Source of the DNA: DASUCS01 sp036275935
GTDB taxonomy: Bacteria > Actinomycetota > Acidimicrobiia > Acidimicrobiales > JACDCH01
Assembly: GCA_036275935.1 (NCBI GenBank)
Contig: DASUCS010000387.1
Location: 1-35,681, forward strand
Direction: 5' to 3'
DNA length: 35,681 bases
In this document: piece after piece, positions 16,525 through 25,257 of the stretch
How positions within the stretch are numbered: the stretch's first letter is position 1
Layout: every line of letters begins with the position of its first letter
Translations under genes and position numbers: made by a program
The notes under the pieces: model-generated
What the model saw: the letters and a program-made list of their open reading frames with translations, nothing else
The model's database searches: none
What the model was told of the DNA's origin: nothing

Positions 16525-17105
16525 ACGCGACGACGACGGTTCGGCCCGGCCGGCAGCGCAGCGAGGCCGCCGACGAGGCGATCATGGAAGCGACGCTGTC
16601 GCTGCTCGCAGAGCACGGCTACGTCGGGCTCACGATGGCCGCGGTGATCGAGCGGTCCGGTGTCTCGTCGGCGACGTTGTACCGGCGCTACACGACAAAG
16701 ACCGAGCTCGTCATCGCCGCCGTCGCGAGTCTCTTCCCTGAACCGGTCGACACCGACACCGGCTCCTTGCACGGCGATCTCAGTGTGTTCATCCGTCACG
16801 TCGCCCAGTCGATCGAGCGGCGAAACGAACGGGCCGTGCAGGCCCTTCGTCTGGAGAAGGAGCGCAATCCCGAGCTGGACGCCACCTTGCGTGAGCGCTT
16901 CCTCGCCCCGCGCCTCACGGAGCTCAAGGCGATCCTCACCCGAGCGAAGCAGCGTGGTGAGATCGACACGATTCCCCCCGCCGAGGTCGCCCTGAGCCTG
17001 GTGACCGGTCCCCTCTATCACCGGGCGTACCACCTCGACGAACCGCTGTCTCCGGGTTTCGTGAAGTCGACGATCGCGTTTGCGGTTCGCGCGCTGCGCG
17101 CATGA
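16521..17105 (+). CDS. TetR-family transcriptional regulator
   Basis: TetR-type repressor of 194 residues with the N-terminal helix-turn-helix (about 17-63: AIMEATLSLLAEHGYVGLTM, then VIERSGVSSATLYRRYTTKTELV). The C-terminal domain from about residue 75 would bind a small ligand and form the dimer; its PVDTDTGSLHGDLSVFIRHVAQSI opening is like regulators of drug exporters. ATG 16521 overlaps the first exporter's stop, with GGAGA upstream, and its own stop overlaps the second exporter's start. It most likely represses this three-gene operon through the repeat array at 14886-14927 and is released by an exporter substrate. Confidence 0.93.
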   Translation: MNATTTVRPGRQRSEAADEAIMEATLSLLAEHGYVGLTMAAVIERSGVSSATLYRRYTTKTELVIAAVASLFPEPVDTDTGSLHGDLSVFIRHVAQSIERRNERAVQALRLEKERNPELDATLRERFLAPRLTELKAILTRAKQRGEIDTIPPAEVALSLVTGPLYHRAYHLDEPLSPGFVKSTIAFAVRALRA

Positions 17106-18751
17106 CGGGCGGCCAGCCCGACCCGCGCCGTTGGGTCACGCTCGGGATCATCATCATCTCGCTGGTGATCGTCGTGCTCGACACGACGGTGCTCAACGTG
17201 TCGATCCCGACGATCCTGCGCGAGCTGCACACCGAGCTGCCCACGCTGCAGTGGGTGATCACCGGGTACTCGCTCACGTTCGCGACGTTCCTCATCATCG
17301 GCGGTCGCATGGGCGACGTCTACGGCGCCCGCCGCATGTTCATCATCGGCGCCGCGTTGTTCGGCACCGGCTCGCTGCTGGCGTCAGCGGCCCAGTCGGT
17401 CACGTCGTTGATCGTCGGCGAAGCGATCATCGAGGGCATCGGAGCGTCGCTGATGATGCCGGCGACGCTCGCGATCTTGTCCACCACCTTCGACGGCCAC
17501 GAACGGGCGAAGGCCTTCGCCATCTGGGGCGCGGCGTCGGGTGTGGCCGTGGCGTTCGGCCCGGTGCTCGGCGGCTTCTTGACCACGAACTACTCGTGGC
17601 GGTGGGCGTTTCGCATCAACGTCATCGTCGCTCCGCTCGCCATCGTCGGTGCACTCGTGTTCATGCGCCGCCCGCCGCGCGTGCAGCGACGGCCGCGGAT
17701 CGACGTGCCGGGCGCGATGCTGATCGGGCTCGGCACGTTCTGCATCGTGTTCGCGCTCAGCGAGGGCGGCATCTACGGCTGGTTCCGACCGTTGCAGGAC
17801 TTCACGATCGGGTCGTTCGACGTGTGGCCCGCGTCGAGTCCTATCTCGCTGATCATGCCGATGGTGCTGCTGGCCACGCTCCTCCTCGCCGCGTTCGTGG
17901 TACTCGAGCGGCGCAAGGAACGCAACGCCGCCGATCCGCTGGTCGAGATCAGCCAGCTCCGGCACTTGAGCTACCGGTACGGACTGCTCACGACCGCCGT
18001 CCTCGCGATGGGACAGCTCGGCTTCCTGTTCGTGCTGCCGGTGCTGCTGCAAGACGGTGCGCAGCATCTCTCCGCCATCGAGACCGGCGTGTGGCTCATC
18101 CCGTCAGGGGTGTGCATCGCCATCGGCGCGCAGATCGGCGGACGGCTCACGCGGGTGGTCAACACGACGATCGTCGTGCGACTCGGCCTCGCATCCGAGG
18201 CCGTGGGGCTCGTGCTCATCGCCATGGCGGCCACATCGTCGATCACGTTCCTGCATCTGCTGCCGGGACTCATGGTGTTCAGCCTCGGACTCGGGTTCGC
18301 CAGCTCGCAGCTCACCAACGTCATACTCAGCGAGATCCCCAAAGAACACGCCGGCGCGGCGAGCGGCGCCAACACCACCGTGCGCCAGATGGGAGCGGCG
18401 CTCGGCATCGCCATCATCGGTTCGCTGCTCAGCAGCCAGATGCTGCGGCACGCCACCGACGCGATCCACAACTCGACGCTCGGGGCCGACGTGAAATCAC
18501 GAGCCCTCGACCAACTGCACGCCGCGGGCGTCGGCTTCGTACCGCCGCCGACGCTCATACGCGCGATCGAAGACGCCGTCGCATCCGGCGCGCGACCCGC
18601 GCTGCTCTTCGCCTCCGCAGTCGTCGGCACCGGCGCGCTGCTGTCGCTCCTGATCCCTCACGTACATCCCGTCGTATCTGAGGAAGCAGCGTTCACCGAA
18701 TCACTCGTCCTCGACGAACCCCTCGACGTCGAACCGTCACTGATCGACTGA
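17102..18751 (+). CDS. DHA2-type MFS multidrug exporter (second copy)
   Basis: A second 14-segment DHA2 exporter, 549 residues. It starts WVTLGIIIISLVIVVLDTTVLNVSIPTILREL and has motif A GGRMGDVYGARRMF and motif C AFGPVLGGFLTTNYSWRWAFRINV. It is clearly paralogous to the first exporter of this operon but not a recent duplicate: the loop between segments 6 and 8 and the C-terminal tail differ. The ATG at 17102 lies within the TetR stop (ATGA) and has no visible ribosome site of its own, so translation is likely coupled. The last 30 residues are acidic. Confidence 0.92.
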   Translation: MTGGQPDPRRWVTLGIIIISLVIVVLDTTVLNVSIPTILRELHTELPTLQWVITGYSLTFATFLIIGGRMGDVYGARRMFIIGAALFGTGSLLASAAQSVTSLIVGEAIIEGIGASLMMPATLAILSTTFDGHERAKAFAIWGAASGVAVAFGPVLGGFLTTNYSWRWAFRINVIVAPLAIVGALVFMRRPPRVQRRPRIDVPGAMLIGLGTFCIVFALSEGGIYGWFRPLQDFTIGSFDVWPASSPISLIMPMVLLATLLLAAFVVLERRKERNAADPLVEISQLRHLSYRYGLLTTAVLAMGQLGFLFVLPVLLQDGAQHLSAIETGVWLIPSGVCIAIGAQIGGRLTRVVNTTIVVRLGLASEAVGLVLIAMAATSSITFLHLLPGLMVFSLGLGFASSQLTNVILSEIPKEHAGAASGANTTVRQMGAALGIAIIGSLLSSQMLRHATDAIHNSTLGADVKSRALDQLHAAGVGFVPPPTLIRAIEDAVASGARPALLFASAVVGTGALLSLLIPHVHPVVSEEAAFTESLVLDEPLDVEPSLID

Positions 18752-18908
18752 GTCACCCGTCCCGACGATGGCGGAGGGGCACTGCAAGGAGAAGGATCGC
18801 TGTATGGGAAGGTCTCCCCGTCGATGCCCTCGTCCAGTTCGACGATGAGCTCACCTGAACAGCTCGCCGTAGCCAACCACCGCGGTCGCGTCAGCGTCAG
18901 CCGCACGC

Positions 18909-18929
18909 AGCGCTGCCCATAGCAGCGCT
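18909..18929. terminator. Hairpin between convergent genes
   Basis: AGCGCTG (18909-18915) and CAGCGCT (18923-18929) pair perfectly around a 7-nt loop, 42 bp past the stop of the reverse-strand membrane protein gene. The rest of the 18,752-18,970 gap holds no gene that I can support. Confidence 0.4.
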
Positions 18930-18970
18930 TGGTTGGCGGTCACGACTGGACGAGCCAGCTGCTGCTTCGG

Positions 18971-19624
18971 TTAGCGAGGCGCGGTCGGGGGCCGCGCTGG
19001 TAGCGAGCGGTGCGCCTTGTCTTGGGTGGACTTCCAGTCCGTTGCGAGTGGCTGCAGGAGAGCGCCAAGAGCGAGGCCGGCGACAAGCGCAGCGAGCACT
19101 GCAGTCCTGCGCAACGCGGTGCCGCGCACGCGAACGGCCCCCGGAGCCCAGTCGCGCGGCGCGACGCGAGCGGTTTCGACGATGTGTCCGAGTACGTGGG
19201 CAGTCATGGCCGCGAACCACAGGATGAAACTGGCCTTGTGGAACTGGAGCCACGGCGATCGATGATCGGATCCGAGCGCCAACAAGACAATGCCGGTTCC
19301 GATCACCGCCACGGTCAACACCACTACAAACGGGCCGATGAGCCGCAGCACGAGCGGCGGCGGTCCACGCCGTTGGTACGCCGGCGCGGACAGGTAGTAG
19401 CGGGCGGCGCGGTACGTGGTCGAGCCGATCTTGAGAATGACCGGTGGCGCAAGCGCCATCCCGATCACAACATGGATCCGCAGCAACGATCCAACGGAGA
19501 CCACGGTCAATCCCTCGATGGCGAGCAACACGAAGATGACTGCGCCGTTCGTCGCCGTCAGGCGCGCGTTGCTCTCGACGCCTTCGTCGGCCTTCGCGTT
19601 CAGGACCGGATCTGACAAGGGCAC
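18971..19624 (-). CDS. Cytochrome b561-like membrane protein
   Basis: Four to five hydrophobic segments are seen in 217 residues (about 27-46, 50-66, 93-117, 130-148, 172-192). Histidines lie in membrane helices: H51 (LLRIHVVIG), H129 (WLQFHKASF), H143 and H147 (MTAHVLGH). This layout, two pairs of histidines facing each other, suits a di-heme b-type membrane cytochrome of the b561/DUF4405 style, passing electrons across the membrane. Heme binding is inferred. The C-terminal tail is basic and Pro-rich. The GTG start at 19624 has no strong ribosome site, so the start may be off. It is divergent from the VIT-type transporter. Confidence 0.72.
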   Translation of the reverse strand: MPLSDPVLNAKADEGVESNARLTATNGAVIFVLLAIEGLTVVSVGSLLRIHVVIGMALAPPVILKIGSTTYRAARYYLSAPAYQRRGPPPLVLRLIGPFVVVLTVAVIGTGIVLLALGSDHRSPWLQFHKASFILWFAAMTAHVLGHIVETARVAPRDWAPGAVRVRGTALRRTAVLAALVAGLALGALLQPLATDWKSTQDKAHRSLPARPPTAPR

Positions 19625-19786
19625 CTACTGATGTCATGACCTCGTGTCTCGACTCGCGACTCCCGGCACGCCGTGGTCCCGCTACGCCGCGGCATGAACG
19701 TACTGCGCGGCGACGCTCGGCCGTCGTCGAGCGCGACGATGGCGCCCTGCGGCAATCGGTGTGCGCTGTGGACGAGGCTGGTGGTC

Positions 19787-20497
19787 GTGACCCGATTACT
19801 ACCCGACCATCTCGCCGCAGAACGCCACCTCGGTGGCCGGGCCTCGTGGCTGCGCGCCGCCGTGCTCGGCGCCAACGATGGCCTCATCTCCACAGCCAGC
19901 CTCGTTGTGGGCGTCGCCGCGGCTGACAACACTCGCTCGGCCCTGCTGATTGCCGGCATCGCCGGCCTCACCGCCGGCGCGCTGTCGATGGCCGCAGGCG
20001 AGTACGTGTCGGTCAGCTCGCAGCTCGACACCGAACGGGCCGATCTCGCACGCGAACAAGCCGAGCTCGAGGCCGACCCGGCGGCCGAGGTCGCTGAGCT
20101 CAGCGCGATCTACCAACAACGAGGCCTGAGCGCCGAGCTCGCCCGCAGGGTCGCAGTCGAGCTGTCGGCCCACGACCGACTACCGATCCACGCCCGCGAC
20201 GAACTCGGCGTCGATGTCGAGGCCCTCGCCCGCCCAGTTCAGGCGTCGGTGGTCTCGGCGTCGTCGTTCGTCAGCGGTGCACTCCTGCCGGTCCTGTGCG
20301 TCGCTCTCGCACCAGCATCAGTCCGCATCGCGCTCACCATCGTCGCAACTCTCACAGGGTTGTTGGTCCTCGGCATCACCGGTGCTCGCCTCGGTGGCGC
20401 ACCGCAGGGCCGTGCCGCGGCCCGTGTCCTCATCGGTGGGATGCTCGCCCTCGCCATCGCCGTAGGCATCGGACGTCTCACCGGCGCCGCGGTCTGA
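19787..20497 (+). CDS. VIT1/CCC1-family metal transporter
   Basis: The 236-residue product begins with the family signature HLGGRASWLRAAVLGANDGLIS and continues TAGALSMAAGEYVSVSSQLDTERADLAREQ, the hallmark of VIT1/CCC1 Fe2+/Mn2+ exporters. The amphipathic, Glu-rich cytoplasmic stretch (about 85-150) that gathers metal before transport is present, followed by three C-terminal membrane segments. GTG 19787 gives the normal N-terminus; the frame is open further upstream but with no conserved content. Bacterial members export excess iron or manganese. Next to it lie a b561-like protein and a cation exchanger, suggesting a metal-homeostasis block. Confidence 0.9.
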   Translation: MTRLLPDHLAAERHLGGRASWLRAAVLGANDGLISTASLVVGVAAADNTRSALLIAGIAGLTAGALSMAAGEYVSVSSQLDTERADLAREQAELEADPAAEVAELSAIYQQRGLSAELARRVAVELSAHDRLPIHARDELGVDVEALARPVQASVVSASSFVSGALLPVLCVALAPASVRIALTIVATLTGLLVLGITGARLGGAPQGRAAARVLIGGMLALAIAVGIGRLTGAAV

Positions 20498-20634
20498 CAA
20501 CGAAAGCACGAGGCTCAACTGAGCGCAGCCCTGTGGCCGCGCCCGCGCAGCGGTTCGCCTCACGGTCGCCACGGGTAGGGGCCCGGCGTGCCCGCCCCCT
20601 GTCGGTCCGCCGTGCTGCAACGGATCGCGGCACG

Positions 20635-21699
20635 GTGAGTTCGGTCGCCTCGCCGCTGCTGCTCGCGATCTTCGTCGGCTGTGGCGCGGCGATCTGGATC
20701 GCCGGCATCAAGTTGTCCGACGCGACGGACGTGCTGTCGGAGCGTCTCCATCTCGGTGCGGCAGTTGGGGGTGTGATCCTGCTGGCCGTCGCGACCAACC
20801 TTCCGGAGGTCGCGATCACGGCGAGCGCCGCGCTCGCCCATGATCTCGACGTCGCTGTTGGGAACATCCTGGGCGGCATCGCCCTTCAGACGGTGGTGCT
20901 GGTGATCCTCGACGGGACCGGTGTGCGCCCACGCAAACCGCTGACCTATCTCGCCGCGTCGCTCGGGCTCGTGATCGAAGGCGCGCTCGTCGTCGCGATC
21001 CTGTTCGTGGTCGTCATGTCCACGCAGCTCCCGAACGACCTCATCGCCTTCCGACTCGCTCCCGGCGCGGTGCTCATCACCATCGTCTGGGGAGTCGGCC
21101 TGGTGCTCGTACGGACCGCCGGGAGGAGCCTGCCCTGGCATCAGGGCGGCGAGGCCCCCGACAACCAGCCCGAACCGCGCGGCCACTCCAAGACGAAGAA
21201 GGAGCGCGACGCCACCGATCGGGGCGTGTCCACCCGCCGAGCCGGCGCAGTATTCGCCGTTGCGGCCGCGGTGACGCTCGTTGCCGGCGTCTTCATCGAA
21301 CGCAGTGGCGAGACCCTCTTCGGTCGCTGGGGCATGTCCGGCGTCCTGTTCGGAGCGACCGTCCTTGCCGCGGCGACGTCGCTCCCCGAGCTCTCGACCG
21401 GGTTGGCCTCGACGCGCCTCGGCGACTATCAGCTGGCCATCAGCGACATCTTCGGCGGCAACGCGTTCCTGCCCGTGCTGTTTCTGCTCGCCACCGTGCT
21501 CTCCGGATCAGTGGTGCTGCCACTCGCCCACGACACGGACATCTACCTGACGGCGCTCGGCGGGCTCCTCACGGTCGTCTATCTCGCCGGCCTCGTCTTC
21601 CGACCCCAACGCCAATGGTTCCGATTGGGACCAGACTCGATCGCTGTCGTGGTGCTCTACACGGCGGGCGTCGTCGGGCTCGGGCTCATCGCCCGCTGA
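20635..21699 (+). CDS. CaCA-family cation exchanger
   Basis: A 354-residue cation/proton or cation/sodium antiporter. The two family alpha-repeats are visible: GVILLAVATNLPEVAITASAAL with GNILGGI (about residues 40-85), and LFGATVLAAATSLPELSTGLAST with SDIFGGNAFLPVLF (about 235-285). Both keep the Pro-Glu pair that binds the cation. A charged loop of about 45 residues (EAPDNQPEPRGHSKTKKERD) separates the halves. About ten membrane segments in total. Start GTG 20635 is chosen because the first helix begins directly after; no good ribosome site is visible. Calcium is the usual substrate, but the divergent second motif in each repeat leaves this open. Confidence 0.88.
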   Translation: MSSVASPLLLAIFVGCGAAIWIAGIKLSDATDVLSERLHLGAAVGGVILLAVATNLPEVAITASAALAHDLDVAVGNILGGIALQTVVLVILDGTGVRPRKPLTYLAASLGLVIEGALVVAILFVVVMSTQLPNDLIAFRLAPGAVLITIVWGVGLVLVRTAGRSLPWHQGGEAPDNQPEPRGHSKTKKERDATDRGVSTRRAGAVFAVAAAVTLVAGVFIERSGETLFGRWGMSGVLFGATVLAAATSLPELSTGLASTRLGDYQLAISDIFGGNAFLPVLFLLATVLSGSVVLPLAHDTDIYLTALGGLLTVVYLAGLVFRPQRQWFRLGPDSIAVVVLYTAGVVGLGLIAR

Positions 21700-21736
21700 G
21701 CGCAACGCTCGGCAGCGGCGAATCCCGCGCCGGGAT
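21695..21736. terminator. Hairpins after the exchanger gene
   Basis: A stem at the stop codon (GAGCG 21698-21702 with CGCTC 21706-21710) is followed by ATCCCG (21722-21727) with CGGGAT (21731-21736). They lie between convergent genes and probably end transcription of the exchanger. The rest of the gap to 21,886 shows nothing else. Confidence 0.45.
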
Positions 21737-21886
21737 GTTCGACCATCGCGTGCGCGTGCTGGTCAGCGACGGCGAACGACGTAGGAGATAGCTCCGACAG
21801 TGCGGTCCGATGGCAAATGATCTGTGCCACACCTTCGACAGAAGGGATTGTTCTCGCTCCGAGATGTGCGTCACGGCGAGGACCGC

Positions 21887-22258
21887 TCAGCTGTCACGTT
21901 CCCACGGCGCCGTGTCGTCCATCTTCGCGTAGTACTTCGACAGGTGGGACTTGACTCGGTCGATGTCGTCGTCTGGGAGGTCCACGCCGCCTCGTGATCC
22001 TTGTATGACAGCGCCGGCGGCCATCACTGCCCGAGGCACGGCCCGGAGCCGACCGTCGACGACGTCGGAGATCAGGAGCTTGTACGAGCCGAAATTCTCC
22101 TTGTTCTCGTTGTCGTACCAGACGTGGGCGTCTCGGTACTTCTCGTTGGGCGCGTCGTTGGCATCGGCCCACTCGCGGACTCGAGACTCCGCGGCGTCGC
22201 CGTCCCACTCGCGATCTCGGTCGGCCAACGGAAGGTCCTGGAATGCGGTGACGGACAT
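21887..22258 (-). CDS. Small conserved protein resembling a domain of phage prohead proteases
   Basis: A 123-residue soluble protein: LPLADRDREWDGDAAESRVREWA, then HVWYDNENKENFGSYKLLISDVVDGRLRAVPRAVMAAGAVIQ, then DDDIDRVKSHLSKYYAKM. I recognise this arrangement (acidic D-x-WDG box, GSYKL, AVPRAV, a helix ending YYAKM) from the tail of phage capsid maturation protease or scaffold proteins and from stand-alone bacterial proteins of unknown function. No phage genes are nearby, so it looks like a chromosomal stand-alone version. Start ATG 22258 has an excellent ribosome site (GAGGAGA). It is divergent from a universal-stress fusion gene. Family assignment is moderate; function unknown. Confidence 0.72.
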   Translation of the reverse strand: MSVTAFQDLPLADRDREWDGDAAESRVREWADANDAPNEKYRDAHVWYDNENKENFGSYKLLISDVVDGRLRAVPRAVMAAGAVIQGSRGGVDLPDDDIDRVKSHLSKYYAKMDDTAPWERDS

Positions 22259-22522
22259 GTGGTTCTCCTCTCGTCTGCGACACCCCGGCAGGCGAGAGGC
22301 GCCAGCCACGTCCTATGGAGGGCCTGCGTGCCGGAAAGCGTCGCCGTGACCGTACGTACCTAGCTGATGCTTGCAGCGATACAACTGTCTTCGAGAGGCC
22401 GCTTTGTTCTCGCGCGGCCGCTGAGGGCGGCGCGGCCCGACATGACGGGTGAGGTCGGCCCGCGAACGGGTACAGAGCAGCGTGCGGGGCAGAGCGTGCG
22501 GGGCGTGGACAGAGGAGTTCTC

Positions 22523-23905
22523 ATGGTGAATGCACTTGGCCCTGTGGTGATCGGTGTGGATGAGGCCGGGACCGCGACCGCGGCGCTCGATTGGGCGGTG
22601 GAGTTGTGCGACGACACGGCTGCCGAACTCGTCGCGGTCACCGCGGTTTCATCCGAGCAGGCGGAGCTCCCACCGCGTTGGCACGCCGACATGATCGAGG
22701 ACGCGCGCCGCCGGCTCTCGAGTCAGATCAGAGTCGCTGGAGATGCCACACGACATCGATCGCTGGTGATCGAGGGTGATGCCGCAGAGGTTCTCGAGCG
22801 GGCAGTGGACGATGAGAGCGCTTCAGTCGTCGTGCTCGGCGCGCACGACGACGAAGGTTCGAGTCGGGTGACTGAGGCCTTGTCGCATCACCTCGAGGCT
22901 GCAGTCGTCATCGTGCCCCAGGTTGGCGGTCGCATCGCACACGGCAAGATCGTCGTGGGGGTGGACGGTTCCGACGGAAGTCAGGCCGCGCTTCAGTGGG
23001 CGGCGTCCGTGGCAGCGCGCACACGAGCGTCGCTGCACGCGGTGTATGCCTACGAGCCCTTGGCGGATTCCTACCCACATGGGCCCGTCGAGAATTGGCG
23101 GTACCGCGGGCAACAAGACGTCGAGGCGCAAGTCAACAGACTGAACTTCGATGGTGACATCGAGTTGACGCTGGTCGGCGCCGATCCGATCGCCGCGCTC
23201 GCGCAGGTCGGCGAGCAAGACGATGCGGCCCTTGTCGTGGTGGGCACCAAGGGACGCGGCGGACTGCACGGGCTGGTGCTCGGACGCGTGCCTTCGCAAC
23301 TCCCTCGAGACGCGCATCGGCCAGTCGCTGTGATCCATCATCGGGGCGACGCCCGTCCCGTCGTCGACGATCGGACCCCTCGGCCTGAGGTGGCCAGGGG
23401 CTGGCATCGGGTGAAGGGCCGAATGAGACAGGTGCTCGGATGGTTGACCGCTGATCGCGTGGAGCAGGCCAAAGGCGAGGCCGAGCTCAGGGTCGGCGAG
23501 GACCCGACAGGAGCCACGATCGATCGGGTCGAGCGTGACGTAAAGGAGCGGTACGGCGAAACACTCGAGCCACACGACGAGCGCGGCACTCCGAGCGAGC
23601 AACCACAGGGTATGGAGGCGATGCTCGACGCAGTGGACCGGCTCCGCGCGGCTGGCTACCTCGCTGATTTCGAACCACGCAGGGATGCGGAACTCCAGTG
23701 CAGCGAGTGCGGACGTACCGTTCCGGCACGTGCGGTCGTCGTGGACGAGAGAGTGCGATTCGAGGGTGAGTCCAATCCGGGTGACGAAGCGATTCTCGTT
23801 GCGCTCACCTCTCCGTGTGGGCACCGAGGTCTGTACCGCGCGGCGTTTGGCGCGTCGGCCCCTTCTGACGACGCCGTGGTTCTGCAGGCCTTGGGCCCGG
23901 ACTAG
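22523..23905 (+). CDS. Tandem universal-stress protein fused to a CsbD-like region and a zinc-ribbon-like end
   Basis: A 460-residue multidomain stress protein. Usp domain 1 (about 7-135, IGVDEAGTATAALDWAVEL to EAAVVIVPQ) lacks a clean ATP-binding GxxGxxxxxxxxxGS motif; Usp domain 2 (about 139-272) has VGVDGSDGSQAALQWA and GTKGRGGLHGLVLGRVPSQL, close to the ATP-binding type. Residues 295-350 (KGRMRQVLGWLTADRVEQAKG to VKERYG) resemble a CsbD-like stress motif. The C-terminus (about 385-460) has C393-x2-C396 and C432-G-H434, a likely zinc site. ATG 22523 follows AGAGGAG. The last two modules on a Usp pair are unusual; the CsbD match is my reading of weak similarity. Confidence 0.85.
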   Translation: MVNALGPVVIGVDEAGTATAALDWAVELCDDTAAELVAVTAVSSEQAELPPRWHADMIEDARRRLSSQIRVAGDATRHRSLVIEGDAAEVLERAVDDESASVVVLGAHDDEGSSRVTEALSHHLEAAVVIVPQVGGRIAHGKIVVGVDGSDGSQAALQWAASVAARTRASLHAVYAYEPLADSYPHGPVENWRYRGQQDVEAQVNRLNFDGDIELTLVGADPIAALAQVGEQDDAALVVVGTKGRGGLHGLVLGRVPSQLPRDAHRPVAVIHHRGDARPVVDDRTPRPEVARGWHRVKGRMRQVLGWLTADRVEQAKGEAELRVGEDPTGATIDRVERDVKERYGETLEPHDERGTPSEQPQGMEAMLDAVDRLRAAGYLADFEPRRDAELQCSECGRTVPARAVVVDERVRFEGESNPGDEAILVALTSPCGHRGLYRAAFGASAPSDDAVVLQALGPD

Positions 23906-23991
23906 CCCGGCATGCGCCAAGCGCCCGGCGGCCACGCGCGCTCTGTGCGACGCGCAACTGCGTCGGCTTCTACACACCTGACGGAGGACTT

Positions 23992-24183
23992 GTGCATCTC
24001 GAGATGACCAACGACGAACATCGGGCACTGCGGGACGTGCTCGCCGCTGTTCTGTCCGACATGAGCATGGAGATCGCCGATACGGACAACGCGGGCTACC
24101 GGGCCGGGCTGCGCGAGCGCCGGGCACTTCTGCAGTCCATACAGGCCAAGCTCGACGGCGGCTCGCGGCAAGACGACGCGTGA
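23992..24183 (+). CDS. Small conserved helical protein
   Basis: A 63-residue protein, mostly charged helix: LTNDEHRALRDVLAAVLSDMSMEIADTDNAGYRAGLRERRALLQSIQAKL type. Proteins with the pattern LRxxLxxxLxxLxxEIxxTDxxxYRxxLxxRRxxL are scattered in actinobacteria and other bacteria near stress genes; no function is known to me. GTG 23992 has GGAGGA upstream, which supports a real gene despite its size. It lies 86 bp after the Usp fusion on the same strand and may share its transcript. Confidence 0.7.
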   Translation: MHLEMTNDEHRALRDVLAAVLSDMSMEIADTDNAGYRAGLRERRALLQSIQAKLDGGSRQDDA

Positions 24184-24300
24184 ACACACCGACAACGCGA
24201 AGTCACCCGTTCGAGCATCAGGCGCGGTAGTCGTCGCGCGACAACGGCGCCGTCGTCAGCGAACCATCCCCGAGTTCCTCGTCTGGCCTTCCGCCGCCCT

Positions 24301-25257
24301 TCAACCGATCCGTTGCGTGCCCGTCCGCCCGCCGGAGGACACGGGCAGGACGGCAAGTGCTGTCAGGCGGGGCAGCGTTGGCCACTGCACGTTGGTCGCC
24401 CACCCCGCCTGCTCGAACCAGCGGATGAGCCGGGCGGAGGAATCGATCTGGCCACGGCCGACGCCGTGGCGAGCCGACGACGGGTATGCGTGGTGGAGGT
24501 TGTGCCAGGACTCGCCGAAGGAGAGCACGGACAGGGCACTGACGTTGCGGCTGTGGTCCTCGGTACGGAACGGCCGACGGCCGATCATGTGGCAGATCGA
24601 GTTGACGCTCCAGGTGACATGGTGCAGCAGCGCCATGCGTAACAGCCCAGCCCACACCAGCGCGGTGATCCCGCCGACCAGCGAGCCTGACCACAGCCAC
24701 CCGATCGCGAAGGGCAGCGCGAGCGACGCGATTGCCCAGACGGGAAAGAGCGTGTCGATCCTTCGGACGTCGCGATCGCGGATCAGGTCGGCGGCGTAGC
24801 GTTCCGGCGAGGCCGGGTTGCTGGTGAACAGCCAGCCGACGTGGGCGTGAACGAACCCACGCACCGGCCCGAGGTGGCCGCGGGCGTTGGTGTGAGGCGA
24901 GTGTGGGTCGCCGGGTTTGTCGCTGTGGACGTGGTGACGTCGATGGTTCGCCACCCAGCTGACGACGGAGCCTTCGACGGCCATCGAACCAGCGACTGCC
25001 AACGCGATCTTGAGCGGACGCTTGGGGGTGAAGCCCCGGTGCGTGAACAGGCGATGGAACCCGACGGTCACACCGTGTCCGGTGATGCCATACAACACCG
25101 CCGCGAGCACGAGATCGCGCAGGTGGACGGCGCGACCCCACAACAGCGGGACCGAGACTGCGACCGCGGCGATCGGCGAGACGATCAGAAATGCGGTCAC
25201 GGCTCGGGACGCGATCACCGCCGCGAGACGCGGGCTGGGCTGGGGGCCTTCGGACAT
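24301..25257 (-). CDS. Acyl-CoA/acyl-lipid delta-9-type fatty acid desaturase
   Basis: A 318-residue membrane di-iron desaturase. All three histidine boxes are intact: HRLFTH (HxxxxH), HRRHH (HxxHH, in WVANHRRHHVHSDKPGDPHSP) and HNLHH (HxxHH, in ESWHNLHHAYP). These, and GVTVGFHRLFTHRGF, mark the delta-9 stearoyl-type enzymes that put a double bond into saturated acyl chains using oxygen and electrons from a ferredoxin or b5-like donor. No such donor gene is adjacent. Start ATG 25257 follows GGAAGAGGA; an in-frame ATG at 25311 has no good site. The gene converges on the small helical protein gene. Confidence 0.93.
   Translation of the reverse strand: MSEGPQPSPRLAAVIASRAVTAFLIVSPIAAVAVSVPLLWGRAVHLRDLVLAAVLYGITGHGVTVGFHRLFTHRGFTPKRPLKIALAVAGSMAVEGSVVSWVANHRRHHVHSDKPGDPHSPHTNARGHLGPVRGFVHAHVGWLFTSNPASPERYAADLIRDRDVRRIDTLFPVWAIASLALPFAIGWLWSGSLVGGITALVWAGLLRMALLHHVTWSVNSICHMIGRRPFRTEDHSRNVSALSVLSFGESWHNLHHAYPSSARHGVGRGQIDSSARLIRWFEQAGWATNVQWPTLPRLTALAVLPVSSGGRTGTQRIG

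Noticed and set aside
17080..18681. A 533-codon forward frame over the second exporter
   Set aside because: Frame-shifted shadow of the DHA2 exporter with very high Arg/His content.
18752..18900. A possible small reverse gene reading GELIVELDEGIDGE
   Set aside because: Low-complexity and no ribosome site or family resemblance; treated as non-coding.
22344..22360. CGTACGTAC palindrome before the Usp fusion
   Set aside because: Short, common alternating sequence; not enough to call an operator.
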